DNA of 64,000 nt from Crocodylus rhombifer. Taxonomy: Eukaryota > Chordata > Crocodylia > Crocodylidae. Location: assembly GCA_038503035.1 (NCBI GenBank), contig JAVSML010000032.1, positions 959,486 through 1,023,485 of the forward strand, in the 5' to 3' direction. The notes beneath the pieces were generated by a model. The model ran no database searches. It had not been told where the DNA came from and saw only the letters and a program-made list of their open reading frames with translations. Shown one piece after another: positions 44,604 to 55,691 of the stretch; position 1 is the first letter of the stretch; each line of letters opens with the position of its first letter. The translations under genes and the position numbers were made by a program.

Positions 44604-44995
44604 GATGGCTGCTCCACCCGCCCCAGCTCCGAGCCCTTTAAAGAAAAGCCTCACTGGGTGCTGCTGGGTGGAAGGTGATTCCTGCCGCCCTCCACTGCCC
44701 CACACAGTGGGGGGGCTCTGCAAGAGCCCCCCAACCCCACACCTGCTCCCCCAGCACCCCCATGGCTGCCCTGCCCGCCACGGCTCTGGTGCTTTAAGAA
44801 AAATAAATGGAGAAAAGCCCCAGGATTTACCGCTCCTGCATCGGCTTCAGGGGGTTGGGCAAAGCCCCCCATGTGGCATGGGTAAGTGGGGGCAGAGGGG
44901 ATTGCCCCCTCCGGCAAAAACGGTGAATCCAGGGGGGCTTCTCTTTTTTTTTTTCTTAAAGAGCTAGAGCTGCAGCGGGTGGGGCAGCCATGGGA
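44604..44995. repeat. Internal direct and inverted repeats of the hAT-like element
   Basis: ATGGCTGCTCCACCCGCC ... CTTTAAAGAAAAG at 44604-44650 recurs in direct form at 44762-44815 and inverted at 44935-44995. This explains the long Pro/Gly/Ala-rich frames on both strands here. Confidence 0.7.
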
Positions 44996-45624
44996 GGGTT
45001 GGGGGAGCAGGCAGGGGTCGGGGGCTCATGCAGAGCCCCCCCCCACAGCATGGGGCAGTGGGGAGCAGCAGGGATAACCACCCATCCATTGCTGGGCTGG
45101 GAGAGTGGGCAGGGAGCGGGGGATGGGCCTGGCTGATTTGGGGATTTGGCAGCAGCCAAATCTCCAAATCAAATTCAGCCAAATTGATTCGGGACAGTGA
45201 CGAATCACTGAATCGAATCACTGTCCCCTGAATCAGCTAAATCCAAAGTGAATGCTAGCTGCTTTGCACAGGCTTAATAGACACATTGCCTAAAAAAACA
45301 GTTAGAAGGGAGGGTAGATTTGCACCATATAAACTAATTAAAGTAGAAATGCATAGAACGAGCTTTGGTAGACAGCAGGCTTGCTTCATCAGATGCTGTG
45401 AAAGGACTGCAAGAAGCAGAGATGCTAAATAGAAAGCAGTGATTAGAATACAATGGGTAGGGATGGGGGGAGGAAAAAGGAGAGGGAACTGCTGGGAGAG
45501 GAAAAGTGGGTAGGAGAGGCAGGAGAGAAGAAAAACAAAGCAGTTAACACATTGAAGCACTTAGGGCTTATAAAAACTAATCCAGGTAAAGGGATAAGAA
45601 TCCATAGTCTCTTAGACCATACTT

Positions 45625-45957
45625 CATAGATTTCATAGACATTAGGACTGGAAGGGACCACAGAAGATCATCGAGTCCAGCCCCCTGTCCCAGGGGCAGA
45701 AAGTCAGCTGGGGTCACAGGATCCCAGCAAGATAAATGTCCAATTGACTCTTAAAGGAGTCCAGAGTAGGTGCTTGCACCACCTCTGGCAGCAGTCTGTT
45801 CCAGGCCTTGGGGTTTGTACAGTAGAGAAGTTCTTCCTTATGTCCAGCCTGAAACGGTCTTGGAGAAGTTTGTGACTGTTTGACCTTGTCATCCCACGGG
45901 GCGCTTTGGTGAACAGGCGCTCCCCCAGATCCTGATGTACACCCCTTATATACTTAG
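45625..45957 (-). mobile_element. CR1 3' fragment nested in the Penelope-like remnant
   Basis: The minus-strand end has the ATGAAATCTATGAA tail, and the coding part corresponds to the C-terminus RLDIRKNFSTV. ATACTT at 45619-45624 and 45958-45963 may be the target duplication. Confidence 0.8.
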
Positions 45958-46029
45958 ATACTTAATGTAATCCAGTCTTTGGATGAATTCTTGTTCCACC
46001 ATTTCCCATTCAAGTTGGTTTTTAAAGTT

Positions 46030-46180
46030 TTGTTATCTCAGAACAGCCACTCTGAGGTCAATGATGGGGTTCCCAGAGAGGTTAGTGTTCTGCAACATCC
46101 TTGTGTTTCTTGTGGGGACCAATGTCAGATTGGTGTTCATTCATGCACAAAGATTGCCTCATAAATCCAATGTAGACAGC
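46030..46180 (-). pseudogene. GIY-YIG endonuclease trace of the Penelope-like element
   Basis: One minus-strand frame reads YIGFMRQSLCMNEHQSDIGP and HKDVAEH before a stop. This parallels YIGETxQxLRxRxNxHRxDI...PVAxHF of GIY-YIG domains. The expected Arg after the Thr is changed and the N-terminal GIY half is not clear. Confidence 0.6.
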
Positions 46181-46549
46181 AGAAGGGCACTGTAAGCTGG
46201 TGATGGTGTATATGACATTGGTAGAGGTGAAGGTAAATGACTCTAGGATGCTATAACCACTATTGTTTGGTCCAGTGATGAAGTGGTCTGTGTTGATAAG
46301 GGGCCACAGCTGGCATCTGGGTCTGGAGGAAGGTTTGGTCCTTGGTAAGAATAGGAGTTAGGTAGTTTGTTGCTGGAGATATGCTGTTTGAGGTTGGGGG
46401 CTGCCTGTTAGCCAGGACAGATTTGTCTTCCATGGGTACCTTAGCATGGTTGTTTTTTCCAGGAGGGGTTGGAGGTTATTATTGATGTGTATATGGTGTT
46501 CAAGTTGGAGGCTTTAGGTGACAGCCAAAGAGATTCTGTTGTCCTTGTC

Positions 46550-46990
46550 TCAGGGTTGGTATTGCAGCAGGTCAGAGCATGGTCTGAATCTGCCTCTGTT
46601 GATTTGAGTGGTTACAATTTTAGGATTGTATTGTGATTGTAGGAATCCCTGCTCTAGAAGGTGTGCATCCCAGTCAGTAGGATCAGAGCAGATATGGTTG
46701 TAACACAGAGTTTGGTTGTAGACAATGGATCTAGTGGTGTGCATAGGATACAAGCTGCTGGCATGGAGTGCGCAGTAGCTGTAGCAGTCAGTTGATTTCC
46801 CATACAGTATAGTGGTGATATGGCCACTGCAAACTTTCAAAGTGGTGTCCAAGAATCTTGAATGCAGCATTACTGTGGTCAACTAGAAGGGCTTCTAGGC
46901 CAGCTAGAGTCACCAAGGCATCATTAGAGAAAGTACGAAGGAGTTTTCAAATAGGACTGGTCAAAGGAAGGCAGCAGACAGAATGAGAGC
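46550..46990 (-). pseudogene. Penelope-like RT C-terminal remnant
   Basis: The minus-strand frame contains YGKSTDCYSYCALHASSLYP, HTTRSIVYNQTLCYNHICSD and FLQSQYNPKIVTTQINRGR. The KPTDxxxYL...HPxHxKxSIxYxQxLRxxRICS pattern with a following R.YP..I...I is characteristic of Penelope-like RT after the catalytic core. The YxDD-type box itself is not present. This is a fragment of about 110 codons with an artificial start. Confidence 0.8.
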
Positions 46991-49983
46991 GCTTCTCAGA
47001 TCAACCTGTATCAAAGCTAATTCAAAATGTTAATTTGGTTTAAGGTATATGCTAATGTAAGAATGACATTAAAATCATGTCACAGAAAAGGGATTAGATA
47101 GCTCAGAGGAGAGGCTTTGTATCTTGTTACTATGTCAGTATAGAACCAGCTCAGGCACATAGTGATTCTCAAAATAATTATCATCTGATAACTGATCTGG
47201 ATACAACATGCAACTTATTTCACTTGTGCATAGTGAATAGATATCTGCATCTTAGAGAGCAAGGGTGCCAGTAGTACTTCACTATCACAGCAGAGAGACC
47301 TAGGGCTGAATAGGACTGAGACAGTGCTGCCACCTCCTTCCATGGTTTACCATGTTCTTGTGGTCATGCATGGTAGTAGTGTGAGGGAAATGTGCATGGC
47401 AGCTGATGGAGCACTGCGCAGACAGACAAAAATTCCTGTCTCCAAGTGTGCTGGCTTACATAGAACTAAAATCTATGCCAGCATTACCAATCCTACTGAC
47501 TGAAAACTTGTTTTCCTTTTGGAGCAAGGTCTCTTAATTCAATTTACCCTGTGATTTTGAAAAAGTAACCTCATGGATGACACCGACTTTGATGACTGGT
47601 GTTGAGCAGTCTTCTGAATAGCCAGGTAATTTTTTCTTTAAGTCTTCTGGGCATGGAGAGTATCCTATTCATCTTCATAAGTGTGCACACAGTGATTTCA
47701 GCTGCCTGGTTTTCCTATTCAATAATAAAATCATGATGTTTAATTAAATTTAGTGTTATTCCCTAGACTTCCATTCACTCAAGCTGTGACTTCCTGGATC
47801 TTAAAACCTGCCTTTTAAGAAAACCCATAAAAACCTCAATTTGTATCAAGTTAATGACTGATGCAAAAATTTGACAGATTGGAAATTATACAGATTTTAT
47901 TTGACTGAGACATGGCTTTTACCACGATTATAATAACATTTACTTCCTTTATATACCTAGCCCTCATCAGAATTACACAGAAAATCATTTCTATTTCTCA
48001 GTTATAGTATCTTGTGTTTCATCTCAAAAAATACCAGCTTCATCATTTTGCAGGCATTTTTAGCTATGAAACCACCACATGATTAGGCAGAATTTGGTAT
48101 AAATGCACAGGATCATTGGTGCATTTTGTGATCAACAAACATAAACCTGAAGGTCTGCTTTCAGTCTAAATTGTTTTATTTTGGTTTGATTTTTATTTTC
48201 TGAAAAAAATCCTCGTTTTCTGGAAATCTCTAATTGATACCCTTCTGACAGGTTGGACCTTTGAAGCTGGAGATACCCACATGCTCTCTGACTTATTCAC
48301 TCCCTCCTGCCAGTAAGACAGGAAAAGTGAAAGGATGTTTGTGTATATCTACGTGTTTATGAGACAGGGCAAATAGGCAGAGGAGAAAATAAACATGAAC
48401 AGGAAAGAGTGGAGGAAAGTGAACAGTAAAGCAAAACTAGGTGTCCTACCTAAGAAATGGACCCTAGAAAGATTTGGGAACAAGGTGTGTATTAGGGGCC
48501 AATGGGACAGAGGGGAGAGATAAAGAGAAGAGAAAACAAGAGAATACAACAACAGACAAAGCTCACACAAAGGAAATACTTAGCTTATGAAGAATAAAAT
48601 ACAATGAAAGGGGGATAAAAAATAGAAAAGGGTAGTTACAAAACTGTAATTGTGGTAAGAAAATAGTTTGGTTTGTTCCCGTGAACTAGCTTGTGTCTTT
48701 AGAGAGAGCTGTCACATAGGTACTCCAGGTCTGAAACCTTGTAGTATTCATGCCATACTAGTTTCCTGCTTTCAATGTGTTGTAAGGAGTAATAGATGCC
48801 AACAATCTTACCTCACACACCAAATAGTTATAGCTGGTTATGCTGGGGTCAGGAGTAGTGGCATAGTGTTGGGTGCTAGTTGGCTGAACTGTAAGAGAGA
48901 GGTTACCCTATGGCATGCCTCATTTTGCTCAGCTTTAGACTAGCTTTGTGAGGTCTGTTATAAATCTTTATTCTCTAATCTTTCTTTACAAAAGCTTCAG
49001 AAGCAACAATTTGTGAAAGCCTCCTGTCAGAGTGCTCGTATCACGGGCACTTATACACAACTCATACAGGAAGTGGTAGGCGACCTCACCACACGTTAAT
49101 ACAGTATATAGAGTGCATCTATTTTTAAACAGAAGCTCACCAACAGCACATTTCTTGTAGCAGAAAACAAACTGTCTGTGGAACAAGTACCTTTCTTCAG
49201 TTTGTAGATGGGTTCACAAATGACTTCGTTGCGATTCTGACTTCTGAAGGGCTGATTTATCTGCAGACTTTTTTTTTTATGTGTTGCTCTATAATTCTTT
49301 ATGGGAAAGGGAAAACACAAAACCTACTGCTTTTAATAGAAAGTGATAACCTTACTATTGCATTTTAAAGCCAACCTGTATGTCTGAAATTCTGTGGAAA
49401 GTATATTCTTTTCTATTGAATTGGTTTTATAGGGATTTCTATAGAACCCTGTTTGTTTAATCTCTTTTAAAAAACTATAGACTCTTGCATATAGAATATC
49501 TTTAACTCTTAGTCTTCCAAAAGAAGTGGCATAAATGATCACCCATAACTTTTTTTTATTTGTATTTATTTATGGAAATCATAGAGACAGAGCAGAAAAT
49601 AAATGGAACCCAATTGTTGAATCAAGAGGGATAAATGATAGAGATGTACCCTCTATGCTATCTTACAGTAGCTCCCAAAGGTACCAGTACAGAAGCAGCA
49701 GCTGTGAAACAAAGTTAAACATTTCCCCAGCAACAGTGAACAGATTGCCTTTCAGGAACCTCTAGAAAGATGAAAAGTGTGGCCCCAGAACCATAAAGTT
49801 CTGTCTAGCATGTGAATCTGAGGCAACCCTCAGTTGAGGAACTAGGCCAGGGAGAAGTAATGTGATCACCCATCCCTAATTGGGTGTGATAGTCCTGAAA
49901 TATTAACCAAGTCCCAGTCTCAGGCTGAATGACCTGGGGACAGCATTTGTCCTGGATTCCCCTTGACACACACAACTGCCATC
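46991..49983. other. No gene recognised
   Basis: About 3 kb of AT-rich, mostly unmarked sequence. Short frames at 48349-48570, 48668-48943 and 49096-49542 lack motifs. A 25-bp segment at 49084-49108 recurs at 50808-50832. Confidence 0.5.
49084..49108 (+). repeat. 25-bp exact repeat, copy 1
   Basis: The segment from CCTCACCACACG to AATACAGTATA is identical at 50808-50832 and continues with one mismatch for a few more bases. Surrounding sequence differs. Confidence 0.7.
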
Positions 49984-49984
49984 C

Positions 49985-50480
49985 CAGTATCACGTACAGG
50001 GATCTGGGTTTTCCATTCACTGCGGAAAAATGTGAATTTTCTCCTTTGAAGGATAAAAATGTGGGAAATGGTGAGTTTCTCCTTGCAGGCTGGCAGAGCT
50101 CCAGCCTGGGAGGGGCGGCTGGGGGCATAGGATGCAGGGGGGCACCACATGCATGTGTGCACGCGCTTATATGCACATGGCCAGGAATACACCCCCAGGC
50201 AGTGTGGAGACCAGTTCCCTTAGCTGCCTGCAAGTAAAACTATGGGAAGGGAGTGGGGGCAGGGGCAGATTGAGGCCCCCATGGTGAAAGAGGGGCTGGG
50301 GTGTGGTGGTTGGGGCTGGGGCTGGGGGTGCTGCCCAGCCAGAGCATTGTGTAGGGTCTGGGGCAGGGGCAGGAGTGCATGGCCATGTGGCCCAGCCAGG
50401 GAGCAGGATGGAGCCATGGGTGGCTCATCCATGGGGCGGCAGAGGTGCCAACTCCCCACCACTGTATGCTTTCCCAGGGA
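49985..50480 (+). repeat. GC-rich interspersed repeat family, copy 1
   Basis: Shares order and wording with 60870-61360: GGGATC(T/C) plus TTTTC near the start, CCAGCCTG, GATTGAGGCCCCCAT, a GGGGCTG stretch, CTGCCCAGCC, and ATGGCCA. No inverted termini or coding capacity were found. The many Gly/Pro/Ala-rich frames on both strands are artefacts of composition. Confidence 0.6.
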
Positions 50481-51020
50481 GGAGGGCATGGGGGGCATGT
50501 TCCCCCCCAGATTTGTGCACGGGGTGGGGGAGGATGCAGGCTCTCTGCTGCAGGACACAGGGCTTCCCACCCTGCTGCCTTCCACATGGGGGCCTCTGCG
50601 GCTGGCGCAGGAGAGCAGGGTGGGGCAGGGAGGCTTGGCACTGCCACCGCCACCGCCACCACCACTGCCAGGATCCCCATGTCAGCTGCACTGCCATGGT
50701 AAGGTGCCCCCTGCCCTCCTGGCAGCAGTGGAGGTGGCAGCAACGGTGTGGAGTTGTGCCCCCCACTCTTCTGGGTGAGCAGGGGGTACACCAGCACCAA
50801 ATCTCTCCCTCACCACACGTTAATACAGTATACAGAGGTCCCACGAGGAGGGCAGGAGGGTGTGGAGCCCCAAGCCCTGCAGTGAGCAGTCTGCATCCTC
50901 TGTGCCTCCCACGGGCTCTGTTCCAGTTGTGCTGCCTGTGGGCGGTGGGTGTAGGGACGCGGGCATGTGTCCCACCTTTGCATTTTAAAAAGCTGGTCAG
51001 CCTAGGGAGAAGGTAGAGGA
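50481..51020. other. GC-rich noncoding tract
   Basis: Continues the GC-rich block, with CCACCGCCACC runs at 50645-50670 and the second copy of the 25-bp repeat at 50808-50832. No gene supported. Confidence 0.5.
50808..50832 (+). repeat. 25-bp exact repeat, copy 2
   Basis: Identical to 49084-49108. See that entry. Confidence 0.7.
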
Positions 51021-51890
51021 GGAGTTATGATCAGGATCCTGTTTGATATACCAGGGCAACCAACTACAGGCCCTAATACCATACACATACTTCAAATCAC
51101 CTAGACCTCTTCATGGAATCAAGACAGGCAGAGTATTTTCAGGAAGAAAATTGGCTGCTTGAAGTCGGTTTCCAGCCTCAAATGAAGATGCAGCCCCTTG
51201 GGTACTGTGGGAAGGAAATGAGGTACACAAAGACCCCAGAAGCCAGTGGTCTGAGGTGATGTATTGAGAAGGGAAGAAATAGACTGTATCACTCTGAAGG
51301 GCCAAAGATATTAAATGGCGCGTAGGAAGGGCCAACATAGGCAACAGCTCCCAGTGAGGTCAGAACCAAAGCAGAGGAGGTCCATGCTCTGGGTAGTAGC
51401 TAGATTTGAGGTATGCTGCCGTTAGCTGTGGCTGTGGCAAAGCTAATGGTAGCTGCACATTGAGACACTGCTGCAGCAGCTGCTGTTTTTTTGCAGCTGA
51501 CTGAGAGTTCACTTTTGTCCTCCTGAAACTTGGGTGCCGAATACAAAGAAAGTTGGAGCCAATTTGTTTGAAGAGGAGGCAAAAAACTGGTAGTCAAAAA
51601 TCAGGGCAGTGGGAATGACTGTGAGGGAAACCCACATAACTGTACAAACTACACCATTTAATAGGTCCCTTCCAATAGCCCAGGCAAAGAAACTGTAAGC
51701 CCTTCCCTCACCTTGCATATGGAACCAAGATACCTTTAATCTTTGGCACTGAGTTAGCTTTCTGCAAACTTCTTTGGAGTTACAACAACTGTTTTGACTA
51801 TTCCATTGATCCAGTAAAGCTGTGAAGTCTCCGAGAGCTGGGAGAACCCTACAACAACAATTCCTACAATGAAATGTTCACCTCTGTGAC
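51021..51890. other. No gene recognised
   Basis: Noncoding, without element signature. Confidence 0.5.
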
Positions 51891-52038
51891 AGGTTGGCTG
51901 GCAATGATTTGGCCCAGGGGTTTTGAAGGGGTAAAAGATGATTGGAGGACTTGGGATTCCCTTTCTGCACCAATCAGGCCCCAGAGACTCACCCCCCCCC
52001 CATGTCCCCTGATTGGCCCCTCGGGTCACCTGGAAGGG

Positions 52039-52046
52039 GATAAAAC
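52039..52046 (+). promoter_or_regulatory. TATA-like box of the LTR-like block
   Basis: GATAAAAC, preceded by three CCAAT-type boxes within about 100 bp. Confidence 0.4.
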
Positions 52047-52424
52047 GGGCAGCGTGGGCTGACTCAAGAGAGACCAGTGAGGGACAACAAGGAAGGAGCT
52101 TTATAGATCTGGCAAGAGCTGAGCCAAGGGCAGGAGCAGTGCCCCAGAAGAGCCTGAAAGAGCAGGACCTGCAGGCAGCAGTGGGACCCTCAGCAGTGTG
52201 GCATACAGCTGGCAGGAGAGGCCCCCCACTGGGCTCCAGGATCCCCCGGGAGAGGCTGCAGCCAGCAGGAGAGGCTCCCCGGCTCCAGCCAGGATCTGAG
52301 CAGCAATCTAAGAGGTTCCCAGCTCTACTTCTGGCTCCTCCAATCAGAGGCCAGGCAGCTGGACATGAGGCCGGGCTCTGGGAAGGTCAAGACCCCTAGC
52401 AGGCCACAGCAGTGCCATCAGTGG

Positions 52425-52490
52425 TGGCTGTGTAGCAGTGTTCCTGCTTACCACATAGAAGATCTAGGTTCAAGTCCTAGTTGAGGAGAC
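52425..52490 (+). other. tRNA-like segment (T-arm)
   Basis: CTAGGTTCAAGTCCTAG at 52464-52480 forms a perfect 5-bp T-arm with a 7-base TTCAAGT loop, preceded by TAGCAGTG-like D-arm text. No acceptor stem or full cloverleaf closes, so it is a tRNA-derived fragment or chance, not a tRNA gene. Confidence 0.35.
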
Positions 52491-52898
52491 ATAAGGTGAG
52501 TGAGCTAACAAGAAGCAGGTCTTCTTGCAGTGGAAAGGGGCCATTGTGTTTTCCCCCCTCCAGGTACCAAGGCCGTACATTTCCTTGTCATTTGACATTT
52601 TGCATTTTGTGCCTTTTTTTATATTTCACCAACCCGTATTGTTTGTTCTGCTGTTTTGTGTTTTATATTTTGTTAACCCTGTGTTTTGTGCGGGGGTTTT
52701 GTTTTGGTTTGGGTTTTTTTTGTCAATGATTATAAGTATCTAACCTTTGTTGAATCCTGCCCCCTTGGGGCATTTAGTGTCCACTATACCCTCTGATTTA
52801 TGCCTGTTATGTTCCCAGTATTAAAGGTATAGGTTAAGTCCTCATTGGTGGTCTAGCTCTGCTCTATAGGGGGAGGGGAGTCCCTATACCTCCCACAG

Positions 52899-55689
52899 TG
52901 CTTGTGCACCTGCTTTGATCCCTTCAATTGGAGAGGGGGTACCTCTTGGAGTACTACCCCAGTTATACCTCTTTCAAAAAATTAGCTCTAAATGTATTCA
53001 CACTTTTTGTGTTTGCTTGCCACAGATATTCTAGCAAGTGAATTCCTGGCAGGATTGTTCACAGGAGATCATCCATCAGCAAATACTTGAGAAATTCAAG
53101 TTCATGGACATAAAATTCACTATTTTCTTGAGAAATCTTATTCTTAAACTGTTCATTCAATCAGGGAACAGAAACCTACCAGGTGACCTATATATCCATT
53201 CAAAATTAAGCAGCAAATCTCAATTTTTCAATAGCTTATATTTGTCATGAACTATATGCCAGATCATGTATAAGCTAGGTTGCACAACCTGAGTCTGTGT
53301 GGGTGAGCACATAAAAAGTTCCACTGAAGTCATTGAGTGACTGGAAAATCTTGCCCTCTGTGGTTGACTAAAAATAACTGAGAACAATTATAATCAATGG
53401 CTTCTCAAAAACAAAGGGACTGACGGGGACCTTTGTTGAATAAAACACTTACATATTATTTGGCTTTGGAAACAGTGTTAAAAATAAAACATTCAAACTG
53501 CTGCTGCTGTTTCCAGCCAGTTTCTGGATATGCATAATAAATTTGCAATTCTGCTTCTTCCTCAAACTGAATCCAAATGCTTAGAATTCATTCTGCTTAT
53601 AAACTCTGAATCTGTTTCTCCTGTATTGCTCAGAAACTGCGTTGTAAAATTCTTATTTGCTTTGTATAAAAATTAGGTGATTATTTTTCCACCCCCCCTG
53701 ACTTTGACTCCCCAGGGTGGCTGACGATTCAAGCAATCGGTGTAAGCCACAGGTTTTATGCTTTGCAAAAAGAAGGTATACTCCACATCCTGCTTCATTC
53801 TCCATACTATTCTTCTAATAGAAAGCAAAAAGAGTGTTGCATGTTTGAGGGGAAGTGGCTGAAGTCTGTATGACTATGACCCAATTTAATCTCATTTGAA
53901 TTCTGAACAACCCAAAGATTTAATCTCAGCTCTTCTCAAAAACACTGTTGTTTTTACCCTAGCTAATCAGTGCAAAGCTGCCTTTTCTTGCAGTTAGTAT
54001 CATCTCAGCTTGGTCACAACTATTTTTTTTAAATAAGGAAAAAGTAAAGTATTAGTCATTCCATTGGCAAATGATAAAAAACAATATATAAGCTTCTCAT
54101 GTGGTTAATTCCTGTATTATGATAGGTCCTTGAAGTGGAACAGATTCTGCTCAGTTAATAGTGAGGACACTGTCAGTGGCTTTTAGAGAGCTGAGTTCCC
54201 ATTGAACAGTGGATACTTGTCTTTGTTTTGTCTTTTGACATTCCAGCTATATTTTGTGAGAAGACTAACAGACATCCAACAATTGCTGCATGGCACCCTA
54301 TAATGACAACAACAGTTGCTATGTTTCCTGCTTTTATCACTCAGGTTAATTCCTCTTTGTAGTTTGAGACCTCTTGGCATTTTCCTCTGTGCAGCCTATA
54401 CCTGTAAACAATACCTGGGTGCTGTAGCAAGTTGGCCAAACAAGTGGAAGACTCCATCAATGGTTAGACTGACTCACAAATGTGTATGGAATATGTATGT
54501 AAGCATATACGTATGTGAGTGCAATACACATATTCAGCACATTACTGGAGCTTGACACTCATACTCTGCTATGTGAGCCAATGCCAAGTTATGCCTTTAG
54601 TAGTACATATTAAATTTACCTCCATTAGAAGTCAATCATCTTATCCCACAGACTCTTCTGTATCTCACTATTTTTTCCATCTCTGAGTCACAGCAGAAAA
54701 CAATAAAGCTCCATCAGCACTGGGTGGCATGGAGCACCCTAACTCCTGAGGTTGTCAGTGAAAGTAGAAAGAGAGTAAATCACTCTTGAAGGCCAGGCCA
54801 AGGAACCCCAGGTCAGTCACCAGAAAACTGTGGCACCCAGATTCAGAAGCCACATTTGCCAAAATGGATGTAAATCAATATTAAAACTCAGGAGGGCCTA
54901 AATCTCCCCAACTCCAACGAGGCTTTTATATTTCCTTCCTTATACCAACTGCAAGAAAAGGAAATCCTACACTGATTAACAATACAAAGCAAACAACAAT
55001 TCTAGTTTACTGTTTAACAGGTGCTTTTGAGAAGAGCTGAGAACAAACCTTTGGTCCATCTAAATCTTGTTGCTGGATGCCAACTTTCTTCTTGAAATTC
55101 CCAGAATGTTTGTAGCTAGAAACTGAGAAGCAATTATCATGAATAAAGCATTGTGGTCTGTTGTTATTTTAATGTAATCTCATGATTATTTTTTTTGCTG
55201 GGAAGAATGGGGTTCACTGCACAGTGTTATCATAAAAACTTCCTAGTGCTTCCTAAAAACACTTTTTTTATTTTAGCAGAAAGACTACTTTGAGAACCTG
55301 CAAAGATTCATTCAGTAACATCATAGTAAATGAAATAAGTAACACATCAGAAATCTATTGTGGTGTTAGTAGTGTCACATCAGGAATCTATTTTTGTGTT
55401 AGAGTGATCTTGTAATCCTGATGGTCCAAGAATTATTCTAGAGGCAAAGATTTCTTTGGGTGATACCTTTTTATTGAATCAGCTGCATAGTTGGGCTATC
55501 CCTATGCAGTTTGTTCTATAAAAGGGATCACCCAAAGATCACAGCCTACAATGAAAGATCCACAGCCTAAAGAAAGTCAGACTATAGAGTGATATCTTCC
55601 TAAGATTGTGAAAGAAATATAACATTGTCCTAAGGGGACTCATCATCTGCAACCCTCTAGCTAACACATACAACTCCATATATGAAACA
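52899..55689. other. No gene recognised
   Basis: 2.8 kb of AT-rich sequence without clear elements; a copy of the short repeat seen at 268-350 lies at 55440-55515. Confidence 0.5.
55440..55515 (+). repeat. Short interspersed repeat, copy 2 of 3
   Basis: GGCAAAGATTTCTTTGGGTG, ATACCTTTTATTGAA and AGCTGCATAGTTGGG parallel 268-350; a reverse copy lies at 56595-56645. Confidence 0.5.
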
Positions 55690-55691
55690 TA

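Larger units (their letters stand above)
41921..45276 (+). mobile_element. hAT-like element with nested CR1
   Basis: Starts TAGGGCTGTGCGAAGC and ends GCTTTGCACAGGCTTA, an imperfect inverted repeat. The flanks GTAGACAC (41913-41920) and ATAGACAC (45277-45284) agree at seven of eight positions. Subterminal AT-rich stretches on both sides repeat GAATTGATTC/AAATTGATTC motifs. Without the CR1 the element is about 0.93 kb and noncoding. Confidence 0.8.
45290..46985 (-). mobile_element. Penelope-like element remnant, split by CR1
   Basis: On the minus strand: RT sequence near 46880-46550, GIY-YIG-type sequence near 46175-46030, then noncoding sequence and a tail with CATCTGATGAAGCAAGCC near 45395. 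RT followed by GIY-YIG is diagnostic of Penelope-like elements. A CR1 fragment (45625-45957) lies within it with ATACTT on both sides. The left limit is set by the hAT-like element. Confidence 0.7.
51891..52898 (+). mobile_element. Probable solo LTR with promoter-like features
   Basis: Starts TGTGACAGGTTGGC and ends CCTCCCACA, about 1.0 kb. CCAAT boxes in either orientation (51940, 51970, 52012) lie upstream of a TATA-like GATAAAAC (52039-52046), and ATTAAA (52820-52825) could be a polyadenylation signal. This U3-R-U5 order fits an LTR. I found no internal region and no exact target duplication. The frame at 52013-52399 is not convincing as a gene. Confidence 0.5.

Noticed and set aside
50240..51016. 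Several overlapping frames of 100-240 codons on both strands
   Set aside because: GC-rich composition with few stops in every frame, and Gly/Pro/His/Ala-rich products without domains.
52425..52490. tRNA gene
   Set aside because: Only the T-arm is convincing; no acceptor stem or proper D-arm can be formed.
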